Below, piece after piece: positions 1 through 8,033 of a stretch of DNA of 64,000 bases; positions within the stretch are counted from its first letter, which is position 1, and each line of letters starts with the position of its first letter. The notes beneath the pieces were generated by a model. That model ran no database searches. It was not told the origin of the DNA and saw only the letters and a program-made list of their open reading frames with translations. The stretch spans positions 3,154,661 to 3,218,660 of the forward strand of contig NZ_LT635539.1 in the NCBI RefSeq assembly GCF_900120195.1. The letters run 5' to 3'. Source of the stretch: Blautia sp. Marseille-P3087 (lineage in GTDB: Bacteria > Bacillota > Clostridia > Lachnospirales > Lachnospiraceae). A program made the translations under genes and the position numbers.

Positions 1-484
1 CGATAGAGGTCTCTTCTAAAAGAAATGAAGCAACACGCTTATCCAAACTCTTCCACATGATTTGTTCAATCAGCCACATGACATCAGAAAAACGGGTAGC
101 CATTAACTCATTGGTATAGTTTGCGACAGGAGCAGAATCCTTCATGATGCCCTTATAGATTTCAGCAGGGATAATCCAAAGATCAGTATCTTTTTCAGCT
201 TCAATGGTTACTTCAAATTGGATGGACCGCATGATACATGAGGCGGATAAAAGACACATATCCATATCGAACAGACGGTAAAGTGTAATCTCCCGTCCTT
301 CATCTGAAAGTATGTAGGTTCGAAGCTGCCCAGATTTAACCAGTAATAATCCAGTACAGTCCAGGTTTCCGTTGTGAATGATCGTTCCTTTTTTAACAAC
401 CTGTGTGATTAAATTGTCTGAAATTAGTTTTTTCTGTGCTGTATTTAAGTCACTCCATAGTGGAAAATGATTTTCGAAGTTCAT
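1..484 (-). CDS. Crp/Fnr-family transcriptional regulator (3' end outside window)
   Basis: The reverse strand from ATG 484 reads about 161 codons to the window edge without a stop. It starts MNFENHFPLWSDL and has the cyclic-nucleotide-binding-like barrel of Crp/Fnr regulators (KKGTIIHNG...LLLVKSGQLRTYILSDEGRE), followed by a dimerisation-helix region ending VASFLLEE. The DNA-binding HTH should lie beyond position 1. Upstream are AAAGGAGAT as RBS and a clean promoter. Family members respond to redox, oxygen or small ligands; which one cannot be told here. It lies in or beside the leftmost mobile element, so it may be element cargo. Family assignment is confident, ligand unknown. Confidence 0.8.
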   Translation of the reverse strand, partial: MNFENHFPLWSDLNTAQKKLISDNLITQVVKKGTIIHNGNLDCTGLLLVKSGQLRTYILSDEGREITLYRLFDMDMCLLSASCIMRSIQFEVTIEAEKDTDLWIIPAEIYKGIMKDSAPVANYTNELMATRFSDVMWLIEQIMWKSLDKRVASFLLEETSI

Positions 485-508
485 AACAGTTATCTCCTTT
501 ACGAACAT

Positions 509-574
509 AGTATACTTGCTTTTTTAAGATGCGTCAATTAAATAATTGACATATGCCATAAATAAAAATATACT
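509..574. promoter_or_regulatory. Divergent promoter pair
   Basis: Rightward: TTGACA (546-551), 17-bp spacer, TATACT (569-574), driving the gene at 619. Leftward: TTGACG (complement of 532-537), 17-bp spacer, TATACT (complement of 509-514), driving the Crp/Fnr gene. The two -35 boxes are only 8 bp apart, so a regulator bound here could affect both directions. Confidence 0.7.
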
Positions 575-618
575 GACTATAGTACATGACGGTTGTAAAT
601 ATGAGGGAGGGATAAATA

Positions 619-888
619 ATGCAGGGAGATGTCAGTTTTACATTTTTGAACCGAATTGAAGAAGTAGAACTGAATATTGTAGATGGACGATGGCAGTCTG
701 CACTGGCATTGGCATTGACTTTGCCAGATATTTGTGGAGGTATTGCTTTCCCGGAAATTGTTAAACATTATCGATATGGCCGGGTTATGCTGGATCGGCA
801 AAAAAATCCGACTCGTGATGTGGGAACCCAATATATCCGCTGGTTTGATGAATATGCAGGGGACCACTTTAAATATGGTAAGGGGTAA
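619..888 (+). CDS. Hypothetical protein, probably truncated
   Basis: An 89-residue frame with RBS GGGAGGG and a consensus promoter upstream. It contains WQSALALALTLPDICGGIAF and DVGTQYIRWFDEYAGDHF, a pattern I associate with small uncharacterised proteins of Firmicutes mobile elements. It stops soon after DHFKYGKG, where such proteins appear to continue, so the 3' end looks lost. No catalytic motif, signal peptide or membrane segment is visible. Function unknown; the promoter argues that it is or was expressed. Confidence 0.5.
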   Translation: MQGDVSFTFLNRIEEVELNIVDGRWQSALALALTLPDICGGIAFPEIVKHYRYGRVMLDRQKNPTRDVGTQYIRWFDEYAGDHFKYGKG

Positions 889-997
889 AATATCGTTTGC
901 GACAACATATAAAATTGCTTTTAATTAGTTTATGGTGATGAGCTTTCAATTTTGAATGCCAGGTTCGATGTAATCAGAGTAGTTAAACTGCTGCCCC

Positions 998-1204
998 TTA
1001 AAAATTCTCTATCCCGAATGATGTTTCTGGGATTTTCCTGCCTGCTGCCCTGGCCGTTTCTATCCATTCACTGATCACATTTTTCACATTTTCAAATGCC
1101 TCGTTAGGCGTCCTTCCATCCGCCATACATCCTAGCAGATCTGGAACGGTCACAATATAGCAATTTTCTTTTGCGGAATATTTCATCACTATACAATAAT
1201 TCAT
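998..1204 (-). CDS. HicB-like antitoxin (orphan)
   Basis: 68 residues from ATG 1204, chosen because GGAGGG sits just upstream; an in-frame ATG at 1222 lies before that RBS. The sequence YSAKENCYIVTVPDLLGCMADGRTP and the following helix (EAFENVKNVISEWIETAR) match the partial RNase H-like fold of HicB antitoxins. HicB normally neutralises the HicA mRNA interferase encoded next to it. No HicA-like frame is visible on either side and there is no C-terminal DNA-binding domain, so this is a solitary HicB-like protein, common in Lachnospiraceae. Confidence 0.7.
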   Translation of the reverse strand: MNYCIVMKYSAKENCYIVTVPDLLGCMADGRTPNEAFENVKNVISEWIETARAAGRKIPETSFGIENF

Positions 1205-1433
1205 CAAAATCCCTCCAAACAAATTAAACTATAAACAGTATAGCATAAAATTTAGAATTGAAAATAGAATGGATTATTATTTGTTAGGCAAATGATTAAA
1301 AACAGAAGAAAAACAGATAAAATACGAAAAAAATGGAGAGATTACAAGACACTATCTGATTTTTTTCTGTTTTTCATAAAAAATCACATATTAATACCGA
1401 TAAAAAGATTTTGAAGAAAATGGAGGTATTAAT

Positions 1434-1640
1434 ATGATTACAAAGAATGAAGTCCCGCTCTGGAAAAAATATGCACTTACCCTTTCAGAGGCTGCTCAGT
1501 ATTTTGGGATTGGCGAAAGAAAACTGCAGCAGATTGCAGATGATAATCGTGATACCGGTATTGTGATATATAACGGTGTCAAGTTGTTATTCAAACGTGA
1601 GAGATTTTCTGAATGGCTGAATGAAGTAAATTCGATTTGA
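1434..1640 (+). CDS. Excisionase-like small HTH protein
   Basis: 68 residues from ATG 1434 behind TGGAGGT. The core YALTLSEAAQYFGIGERKLQQIA is the winged-helix/MerR-like DNA-binding motif of Tn916-type Xis proteins, followed by the wing and the closing FKRERFSEWLN. Xis bends DNA at the element ends so that the integrase favours excision. It lies 78 bp before the integrase, and a related protein occupies the same place in the intact element (30606-30815). Strong family match; activity would depend on an integrase that is broken here. Confidence 0.8.
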   Translation: MITKNEVPLWKKYALTLSEAAQYFGIGERKLQQIADDNRDTGIVIYNGVKLLFKRERFSEWLNEVNSI

Positions 1641-1656
1641 GAGCGTGATGACAAAA

Positions 1657-1697
1657 GGACACCAGTATGATATTATAATTTTACTGGTGCCCTTTTT
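1657..1697 (+). terminator. Intrinsic terminator or attenuator between xis and int
   Basis: Inverted repeat GGACACCAGTA / TACTGGTGCCC (one mismatch) followed by TTTTT. It would limit readthrough from xis into int. Confidence 0.6.
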
Positions 1698-1718
1698 ATA
1701 TGAAAGGGTAGTTTGTAT

Positions 1719-2926
1719 ATGAAAAAGGTTAGCACAAAAAGACGTGATAGTAAAGGAAGGATTTTGCAAAACGGCGAAAGTCAAATGTCGGACGGACGTT
1801 ATCGATATTTCTATTACGTCGGCGGTAAACAGAAAAATTTGTATTCCTGGAAATTGGAAAAGAATGACCGGTTACCGGCAGGAAAAAGGGAATGCGTAGC
1901 ACTGCGCGAGAGAGAAAAAGAACTGCAGTTACAAAACTTACAGGGCGTTAATCCTGAAAAAATGACAGTTCTTGAACTGGTGGAAAGATATCTTGCAATC
2001 AAAGATTTAAGTGTAAAAAAGACTACAAAAGCAGGACACCAGACAGTGTTAAATGTCTTGAAGAAAGAGAAGTTTGCACAGATGGAAATTAGCAAAGTGA
2101 AGGTATCTGATGCAAAGCTATTTCTCATCAAATTGCAGCAGGAGGATGGGAAGAGTTACAGTACGATTCATATATCATCCGGGGTGTATTAAGACCTGCT
2201 TTCCAGATGGCGCTTGAAGATGATCTCATTTTAAGAAATCCGTTTGAGTTTCAGGTATCAGTAGTGTTGGTAAATGATTCCGTAACCAGAGAAGCAATCA
2301 CTGTAGACCAAATGCGGAAATTCTTAAACTTTGTAAAGGAAGATGAGCATTTCAGCAGGTATTATGAGGCATTTTATATTCTGTTCCATACCGGCATGCG
2401 TATTTCGGAATTTTGCGGATTGACGGTAAAAGATCTGAATATGAAGGAAGGCAAAATTAATATTGACCATCAGCTTATGAGATGGTCTGATATGAAATAC
2501 GGAATAGAAAGCCCCAAGACTAATGCCGGAACCAGGCAGATCCCGATGACGTCTGAAGTTTATGAATGCTTCAAAATTATTTTGGAGCAGCGTAAAAAAT
2601 ACAAGGTTGAGCCGGTTATCGATGGCTACAGGGGATTCCTGTTTTTGGATAAAAACAAAATGCCGTTGGTGGCATTGCACTGGGAGAAGTATTTTCAACA
2701 CGCTGTCGAAAAATATAACAGTATCTATAAAGCGCAGCTTCCAAAGATCACGTCTCATGTATGTCGACACACCTACTGTAGCAATCAGGCGCGTGCCGGC
2801 ATGAATCCAAAAACACTGCAGTACCTGATGGGACATTCTGATATCGGGGTTACACTCAATACATATACTCATATCAAATACGACGACGCTAAAGATGAAG
2901 TTCTTAAAATGGCTGGAAGTCGCTAA
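1719..2926 (+). pseudogene. Tyrosine site-specific integrase, frameshifted
   Basis: A Tn916/ICEBs1-like tyrosine recombinase in two frames. The first half (ATG 1719 to stop 2192) has the N-terminal AP2-like arm-binding domain and most of the SAM-like core-binding domain. The second half (to 2926) has the catalytic domain with Arg in HTGMRISEFCGL, His-x-x-Arg in HVCRHTYCS, His in MGHSDIG and the Tyr nucleophile in NTYTH. Aligned with the intact integrase at 31135, the break is a 2-nt gain in the AT run at 2170-2175 (CATATATC where a 2-nt shorter sequence is expected). The two integrases share long stretches such as DAKLFLIKLQQEDGKSYS, so both belong to one subfamily. It is probably inactive unless the shift is a sequencing error. 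Confidence 0.85.
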
Positions 2927-3110
2927 AAATGTGTAATGTTAAGAGTTTTCAATTTAACATGATTGACGACAGAGATATGAAGAGATATGAGGAGTTATGC
3001 AGAATTACACCAGAAACACAAAAATCCGGAAATGCTTGTAAAATCGGCATAAATCCGCATAAGTCAGCATAAAGGAGTATAAGTCAACAATGATAAAAGT
3101 ACTTTTCGTA
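2927..3110. other. Right end of element E0: candidate integrase arm sites and regenerated 5' gene end
   Basis: This 180-bp gene-free stretch contains spaced GCATAA repeats (around 3050-3075, also GTATAAGTC) and ATGATTGACGA at 2959-2969, which recurs at 3167-3177 on the other side of the core. Repeats flanking a recombination core are what arm-type Int/Xis sites look like. It ends with ATG 3090 and eight codons of the LMW-PTP reading frame. Confidence 0.5.
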
Positions 3111-3120
3111 TGCCACGGCA
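3111..3120 (+). repeat. att core copy A (TGCCACGGCA)
   Basis: Core inside ATG-ATA-AAA-GTA-CTT-TTC-GTA-TGC-CAC-GGC, which terminates after 12 codons (TAA). CACGGCA (3114-3120) is mirrored by TGCCGTG at 3133-3139. Same context as cores B to E. Confidence 0.8.
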
Positions 3121-3303
3121 GTGTTTAAGGGATGCCGTGAAAGCCTTGGTTTTAAAGAATTTTTTGATGATTGACGAATAATTTGCACCTTATTTATACC
3201 TTTGGAAGACCGGATCGGAATAATAGAGAAAATAAAGAAATAGATAAATATAACAGGAAGCAATTTTGTCATATTGGAAATAATTAGAATTTGCTGAACC
3301 GTG

Positions 3304-3513
3304 TTGATTTTTTGATTGATTGAGTATAATAAAAGTAAGAACAGAAATGTTCTCGATGTAAGAGCATCGTTAAAAGTTGGGCTGCAGATGGAGCAGGATA
3401 AAATTCCATCTCATTAGATGTCTTAACTGGATATCGAGGCTGACAACCAGCAGAAAACTCTTTTACAAAAGTAATTCTCAGAAGAGTGTGGTTAAATGCC
3501 ACACTCTTCTTTG
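3304..3513 (+). ncRNA. Candidate small structured RNA with its own promoter and terminator
   Basis: A promoter (TTGATT 3304-3309, TATAAT 3325-3330) is followed by three perfect hairpins: AGAACA-GAAA-TGTTCT (3338-3353), CGATG/CATCG (3354-3369) and AGATGGA/TCCATCT (3386-3411). The transcript would end at an 11-bp stem GAAGAGTGTGG/CCACACTCTTC (3481-3509) followed by TTT, giving about 175 nt with no reading frame of note. It could also be a leader of the gene at 3528. I do not recognise an RNA family. Confidence 0.4.
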
Positions 3514-3527
3514 CGTATAAGGTATAA

Positions 3528-3830
3528 ATGGCAACAAAGGTAGATAAGAAAAACGCAATACGACAAGGTATTATAGAGGCGGCAATTGTATATAGCCAGA
3601 GTTTGGCGGGTAAAACATTTCTGTATGTATATGGAGATGAATATTTTGAAGCTTCTTTTCCGGTGGATCATTTTCTGCATTTAACAGGAGTGGAGACAAG
3701 ACGTTCTGCAAAGGATTTTTATAGGAATGCAAAAAAGGCTATTCTTACAAATAATCAGTTTTATTTTGATGCAAGACATATATATGCAAATGCCAAAAAG
3801 AACTTCTCTATTTCGGATTCCGCATCATAG
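3528..3830 (+). CDS. PBECR4-domain-like nuclease, probably 3'-truncated
   Basis: 100 residues beginning MATKVDKKNAIRQGIIEAA, then LAGKTFLYVYGDEYFEASFPVDHFLHLTGV and RSAKDFYRNA. The pattern resembles PBECR4 domains (phage-encoded Barnase/EndoU/colicin/RelE-like nucleases). After NAKKNF the sequence turns into a short tail (SISDSAS) where unrelated DNA begins, so the C-terminus is probably lost. The domain is common in phages and conjugative elements of Clostridia. Identification is from memory of the family pattern and is moderate. Confidence 0.5.
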   Translation: MATKVDKKNAIRQGIIEAAIVYSQSLAGKTFLYVYGDEYFEASFPVDHFLHLTGVETRRSAKDFYRNAKKAILTNNQFYFDARHIYANAKKNFSISDSAS

Positions 3831-4242
3831 ATGGTCATTCCGTCAAAAATGGTAGCTTTCTCAAATTGCTCAAAGCACTCTCGGAAATCTTTTCCATGAC
3901 AGCGAAAAACATAGTTCTCATCGCCGAAGCACTCGAAAATAACTGTCGGAGGGTAAGACTGCGAATCCTTGCAGTAAGTTCTTCCAAATAGAACGGCTTT
4001 GCCAAATAATCGTTTGCACCTGCATCCAAACCGTCAACCTTATCAGACACTTCACTACGGGCAGACAAAATCAGCACCTTTGTGTCACGGTCGTTTTTTC
4101 TGAGTGTTCTCAAAACAGTCATGCCGTCAGCACCCGGTAAATTCAAATCAAGCACAACGAGGTCAAAGTTATCGTCAGCAAGCATTTGCATTGCGGTTAT
4201 TCCGTCATAGCAACAGTCAACGCTATAAGCAAGACGCTTCAA
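3831..4242 (-). pseudogene. Response-regulator receiver fragment fused to unrelated tail
   Basis: On the reverse strand, YSVDCCYDGITAMQMLAD, FDLVVLDLNLPGADGM, KVLILSARSEVSDKVDGLDAGANDYLAKPF and ELTARIRSL are the receiver domain of an OmpR-type regulator, with the phospho-acceptor Asp in VLDLNLPG, the conserved Ser and the Lys of AKPF. The first beta strand and acidic pocket are missing, and the winged-helix DNA-binding domain is replaced after ARIRSL. From about 3950 down to 3830 another reverse frame (FECFGDENYVFRCHGKDF) seems to be the tail of a different gene. This is a junction of two broken genes, not a working regulator. Confidence 0.7.
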
Positions 4243-4278
4243 GCATTTCTGTTCTTAACGAAAATTTTATATCCGATG

Positions 4279-4287
4279 TGCTACAAT
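4279..4287 (+). promoter_or_regulatory. Extended -10 promoter for the redox operon
   Basis: TG-C-TACAAT upstream of the gene at 4317; no convincing -35 box, as expected for an extended -10 element. Confidence 0.5.
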
Positions 4288-4316
4288 GACGCCAGAAAAT
4301 GAAAGGAGTGATTGAA

Positions 4317-4463
4317 TTGACCAGAGCAAAAAAGGCTTTATCACAGGCAGTACTGCTTATTTCGGGGGCTATTATGCTCGGCTTCGGTGCGATGCGTGGC
4401 GAAGTTGAAACCGTTTTGAGCAAGGCAATCAGGCTTTGTTTGGAGTGTGTAGGAATTGGATAA
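4317..4463 (+). CDS. CD1871A-family CXXC small membrane peptide
   Basis: 48 residues. TTG 4317 is chosen over GTG 4308 because AGGAG (4304-4308) gives correct spacing to TTG and overlaps the GTG. The peptide has a basic start (MTRAKKALSQ), one hydrophobic helix (AVLLISGAIMLGFGAMRGE) and a Cys pair in KAIRLCLECVGIG. This is the pattern of the roughly 45-residue CD1871A-family proteins found next to 4Fe-4S membrane proteins and TlpA-like thioredoxins, which is exactly the context here. It probably anchors or relays electrons in a membrane thiol-redox module; the function is inferred from context. Confidence 0.7.
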   Translation: MTRAKKALSQAVLLISGAIMLGFGAMRGEVETVLSKAIRLCLECVGIG

Positions 4464-4629
4464 AAAGAAAACAAAGAATAAAAACCATAATAAGAAAAAA
4501 CATTCGGCATCTAACCAATTAGCCAAATTTTGAGGATGGATTCAGGCAGGAGCAACTCTGCTGACAAATATTCATCTGCCAAACTTTTTCAAAGGCGAAA
4601 TATATCAGGGCAATGGCAAAGCCGTTTGT

Positions 4630-5424
4630 GTGCCGGGTCTGAACTGCTATTCCTGTCCTGCTGCATCGGGTGCTTGCCCAATCGGCTCGTTTCAGGCAGT
4701 AGTCGGCTCGTCAAAATATAAGTTTTCCTATTATATAACAGGATTTCTCATTTTGTTGGGAGTTCTGCTCGGACGCTTTATCTGCGGATTTTTGTGTCCG
4801 TTTGGTTGGTTACAGGATTTGTTGCACAAAGTCCCGACCAAAAAGTTTTCAACAAAAAAACTCAAGCCACTGACATATATCAAATATGCAGTACTGCTGT
4901 TGGCAGTTGTTTTATTACCGGTGCTCATAGTAAATGATTTGGGGATGGGCGACCCATATTTCTGCAAATATATATGTCCGCAAGGTGTGCTTGAGGGTGC
5001 GTTGCCACTTTCGGCAGTCAACGAAGGTATCCGTTTGGCATTAGGAAAACTGTTTTCGTGGAAACTTGTTGTGCTGATTTCGGTAGTCGTTTTGAGCGTG
5101 CTGTTTTACAGACCGTTCTGCAAATGGATTTGCCCACTCGGTGCATTCTACGCACTGTTCAACAAGGTTTCGCTGTTTGGGATGAAGGTAGACGAGCACA
5201 AATGCGTTTCGTGCGGAAAATGTGCAAAGGTGTGCAAAATGGATGTTGATGTTACAAAAACGCCTAACAGCACCGAATGTATCCGATGCGGAAAGTGCAT
5301 AAGTGCCTGTCCTACCGACGCAGTCAGCTTTCAATACGGCTTTGGCATGCTTGGAAAAACAGTAGACGAAAACGCAAAAATCGAAAACAAAACAAACAAA
5401 AAAGAAACAAAAGAGGAATTATAA
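4630..5424 (+). CDS. Polytopic membrane 4Fe-4S protein (NapH/CcoG-like); N-terminus interrupted by a TGA
   Basis: 264 residues from GTG 4630. Membrane helices alternate with Cys motifs (LNCYSCPAASGACPIG, FICGFLCPFGW, YFCKYICPQG, FCKWICPLGAF) and two C-terminal ferredoxin clusters (CVSCGKCAKVCKMD, CIRCGKCISACPTD). Such proteins pass electrons through the membrane to extracytoplasmic thiol or redox partners. The homologous frame clearly extends upstream (LLTNIHLPNFFKGEIYQG) to TTG 4456, but TGA 4531-4533 interrupts it after KF and before GWIQAGA. No in-frame ATG follows the stop, so the protein is either truncated or made from a weak internal start. It lies between a CD1871A-family peptide and a TlpA-like lipoprotein, a recognisable module. 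Confidence 0.8.
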   Translation: MPGLNCYSCPAASGACPIGSFQAVVGSSKYKFSYYITGFLILLGVLLGRFICGFLCPFGWLQDLLHKVPTKKFSTKKLKPLTYIKYAVLLLAVVLLPVLIVNDLGMGDPYFCKYICPQGVLEGALPLSAVNEGIRLALGKLFSWKLVVLISVVVLSVLFYRPFCKWICPLGAFYALFNKVSLFGMKVDEHKCVSCGKCAKVCKMDVDVTKTPNSTECIRCGKCISACPTDAVSFQYGFGMLGKTVDENAKIENKTNKKETKEEL

Positions 5425-5437
5425 CGGAGGAATAATT

Positions 5438-6406
5438 ATGAAGTTTTCAAAACTCTCAAAAATCTTAACAGTAGTATTATTAGTTCCTGTGTTGGCAATC
5501 AGCCTTATTGCTTGCTCAACATCAAAGGACAACAAAGACGAAAAACAATCAACAGATTCAAGCATTTCAACCTTGATGGCAACAGAGCCAAGTGATGCTG
5601 ATGAAGCTTCAAAGCTCTACAATCAGTTTATGAAAAAAGAAAACGAAATTTTGTCAACAGACAAAGCCCTTTGGGAAAAAGTATTTATGGCTTCAAACAA
5701 GGAAACCACAATGATTGAGGACGGCACAAATTACGGCGACTTTCTTCTCAAGACAATCGAAAGTGCAAAGGACCAATTCACAGATGAGGAATACAAAAAA
5801 CTCGTTGCCGGTGCAGAACAAATCAAGGAAATTGAGGGCAAGCTCACAATCTTGGAGCAAAAATATCCTGAATGTGCAAATGCACCTTCAAACGGTGACA
5901 GCGTTCCGGCTGACAGCAACGGCGTTGTTTCAAACAGCAGTGACGCAACAAGTTTTCCGTCATTTGACGGCAAGGACCTTGACGGCAACGATGTAAAGAG
6001 CAGTGAACTTTTCGCAAACAGCAATGTAACAGTTGTTAACTACTGGTTCAGCACTTGCAAGCCTTGTGTCGGCGAACTTTCCGAATTGGAAGCACTCAAC
6101 AAAAAGCTTGCAGAAAAAGACGGTCAGGTTGTCGGCATCAACACTTTTACACTTGACGGTGACAAGACAGCAATTTCAGAAGCAAAAGACATCCTTTCAA
6201 AGAAAGGTGTAACCTACAAGAACATCTGGTTTGATTCAAACAGCGATGCAGGCAAGTTTACATCAGGTATCTTCTCTTACCCAACAACATATGTTGTCGA
6301 CAAGAACGGCAACATTGTAGGCGAGCCAATCGTTGGTGCAATCACTGAAAAAAATCAAGCAAAGACACTTGAAAAACTCATAGACCAGGCTTTACAGGTC
6401 AAATAA
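5438..6406 (+). CDS. TlpA/ResA-like thioredoxin-fold lipoprotein
   Basis: 322 residues behind GGAGGAA, 13 bp after the 4Fe-4S gene. A lipoprotein signal (AISLIACSTS, lipobox Cys about residue 26) is followed by a Ser/Lys/Asp-rich linker and a helical segment (about 45-145), then a redoxin domain from about 170 with the active site WFSTCKPCVGEL (C-x-x-C) and the cis-Pro region SYPTTYVVDKNG. It should reduce or isomerise disulfides outside the membrane, taking electrons from the adjacent 4Fe-4S protein. Length and architecture suit the family, and the frame is intact. Codon choice here (TTCAAACA-type runs, GGCAAG) differs from the neighbouring phage fragments, consistent with cargo of separate origin. 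Confidence 0.85.
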   Translation: MKFSKLSKILTVVLLVPVLAISLIACSTSKDNKDEKQSTDSSISTLMATEPSDADEASKLYNQFMKKENEILSTDKALWEKVFMASNKETTMIEDGTNYGDFLLKTIESAKDQFTDEEYKKLVAGAEQIKEIEGKLTILEQKYPECANAPSNGDSVPADSNGVVSNSSDATSFPSFDGKDLDGNDVKSSELFANSNVTVVNYWFSTCKPCVGELSELEALNKKLAEKDGQVVGINTFTLDGDKTAISEAKDILSKKGVTYKNIWFDSNSDAGKFTSGIFSYPTTYVVDKNGNIVGEPIVGAITEKNQAKTLEKLIDQALQVK

Positions 6407-6414
6407 GAATAAGG

Positions 6415-7302
6415 CATACACAGCTAAACCGAAAGCTCTTTGACGTTATGACGAAGGGTTCCGGCGATGCCCGTATGCAGCCTTTGTATTTCCTGATCAC
6501 GACTGCCGGAACCGATACCAATTCTATCTGCTATGAAACACACCAGAAGGCAGTGGATATTTTGGAAGGAAGGAAAAAAGACAGTACTTTTTATCCAGTG
6601 ATTTATGGAGCTGAGATGGATGAGGACTGGACTGATCCAAAGGTCTGGAAGAAGGCAAACCCATCTTTGGGGGAGACGATCGGCATGGATAAGGTCAAAG
6701 CAGCCTGCGAATCAGCAAGGCAGAATCCCGGAGAAGAGAACTCCTTCCGGCAGCTCCGTTTAAACCAGTGGGTGAAACAGGCAGTTCGTTGGATGCCGAT
6801 GGAGAAGTGGGATGCCTGTGCATTCCCTGTTGATCCGGAAGAACTGAAAGGACGAGTATGTTATGGTGGACTTGACCTTTCCAGTACCACAGACCTTACC
6901 TGCTTTTGTCTGGTGTTTCCACCGGAAGATGAAAGCGAGCCATATTATATTTTGCCATATTACTGGCTTCCGGAAGAAACCCTGCCGCTTCGAGTAAACC
7001 GGGATCATGTTCCCTATGATGTTTGGGAACGGCAGGGATACATTCAGACTACGGAAGGAAACGTGGTGCATTATGGATTTATCGAAAAATTCATAGAAGC
7101 CTTGGGAGAGAAATATAACATTCGGGAGATTGCTTTCGACCGATGGGGAGCCATTCAGATGGTACAGAATCTTGAGGGTATGGGATTTACCGTTGTACCA
7201 ATGGGACAGGGATTTGCAAGCATGAGTCCACCAACTAAAGAACTGATGAAGCTGTCTATGATCGTGTACGGCTATACATGGCTGGCAATTTTTCATTGCT
7301 AA
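6415..7302 (+). pseudogene. Phage terminase large subunit, internal fragment
   Basis: The terminase frame is recognisable from HTQLNRKLFDVMTKGSGDAR (6415, before the first ATG at 6448) through GLDLSSTTDLTCFCLVFPPE (nuclease-domain acid), IAFDRWGA and SPPTKELMKLS. The N-terminal ATPase with Walker A/B is missing: the fragment starts a few bases after the TlpA stop codon. After KELMKLS (about 7257) the normal C-terminus is replaced by MIVYGYTWLAIFHC and a stop. The gene is cut at both ends, evidence that this was a tailed-phage genome. It cannot package DNA. Confidence 0.85.
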
Positions 7303-7359
7303 ATACATCCACGCTTTTTTATGTTATACTGCCCGTATCAAGTACATAGGAGGTATGAT

Positions 7360-7683
7360 ATGAGAAAAAAAGCGTTTAAATTGTGGCTGGAGACATATGG
7401 AAAACATGGTGTAGAACCAATGTCAAAGAGACCGATTGATGATGCCTTGTCGCGATGTAATCGGATAGAAAAAGGACTTGCTGTTGATCTGGATATCGAA
7501 TATGAACAGGATCGAGGTGAGAGCATTCTTGCTCTGTTAGAATACACAAAAGATGATAAAAATGTGGGAAAGGAAGCACCAAAAGGGCTGTTCTTTAAAC
7601 AGGGGGCAGATTTATATAATGCAATGGCTTCGTTAAGGAGTGCAGTAAAAAAGTATTTTGAATTTTATACAGCAACAAAATAG
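7360..7683 (+). CDS. Hypothetical small protein inserted between phage fragments
   Basis: 107 residues from ATG 7360, which has a consensus AGGAGGT. A -10-like TATACT lies near 7325, and the unit ends at a terminator (7690), so it looks like a self-contained expression cassette. The protein is charged and helical (RPIDDALSRCNRIEKGL; ADLYNAMASLRSAVKKYFEFY) with no membrane segment or motif I know. It replaces the terminase C-terminus, suggesting it arrived as a moron-type insertion. Function unknown. Confidence 0.6.
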   Translation: MRKKAFKLWLETYGKHGVEPMSKRPIDDALSRCNRIEKGLAVDLDIEYEQDRGESILALLEYTKDDKNVGKEAPKGLFFKQGADLYNAMASLRSAVKKYFEFYTATK

Positions 7684-7689
7684 TAACAC

Positions 7690-7722
7690 AGGCATCTACC
7701 AGAAATGGCAGGTGCTTTTTTC
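7690..7722 (+). terminator. Intrinsic terminator
   Basis: GGCATCTACC, loop AGAAAT, GGCAGGTGC with G-U pairs, then TTTTTT. Two similar hairpins follow at 8340 and 9007. Confidence 0.65.
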
Positions 7723-7751
7723 ATGCAGATTTTGAGGAGGGATTTACAGCA

Positions 7752-8033
7752 ATGAGTTTTTTACAGGGATTATTTCGTACCAGAGATATCTGGCAGCCGT
7801 CTTATCAGTCTGGGGAGCCGGATCGTGTGCTTGGCTATGAAGTACATACTTCTGCGTATGCTCCGAAGGATGCGATTTCCTTTGGCGATTACAAATACTA
7901 CAATATTGGTGATCGTGGAGCCAGATCTTTTAAACAGTTGAATGAGTTGTTTGCCGGAAATGGTATGATCGGTTATGTGGCAAAGGAACGTGTGTATGGA
8001 TATCGCCCGGGTGGAAGATCAGCAGGAGTTTGA
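7752..8033 (+). pseudogene. Deletion fusion: phage portal N-terminus joined to HK97 major capsid C-terminus
   Basis: After a GAGGAGGG RBS the frame begins MSFLQGLFRTR, typical of an HK97-type portal start. From residue 12 (DIWQPSYQSGEPDRVLGYEV) it is the C-terminal third of a major capsid protein, including AISFGDYKYYNIGDRGARS and QLNELFAGNGMIGYVAKERV. An internal deletion has removed most of portal, the protease and the capsid N-terminus while keeping the frame. The capsid end is also lost: after KERV the reading changes to YGYRPGGRSAGV and stops. Confidence 0.7.

Larger units (their letters stand above)
1..3120. mobile_element. Element E0: right portion of an integrated element (left end not identified)
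   Basis: The Xis-like gene (1434), tyrosine integrase (1719-2926, frameshifted) and right-end repeats finish at the att core 3111-3120. This is the same int-to-att arrangement as the intact element at 20062-34530. No further core copy occurs to the left, so the left boundary is outside the window, and the genes before 1434 are assigned here only by position. Confidence 0.55.

Noticed and set aside
2166-2207. Programmed ribosomal frameshift in the integrase
   Set aside because: No slippery heptamer or downstream structure is evident, and the related integrase in E4 is a single frame.
4531-4533. TGA as a selenocysteine codon
   Set aside because: It is not at a Cys or redox motif position in the family and no SECIS-like stem is apparent directly downstream; a nonsense change is simpler.
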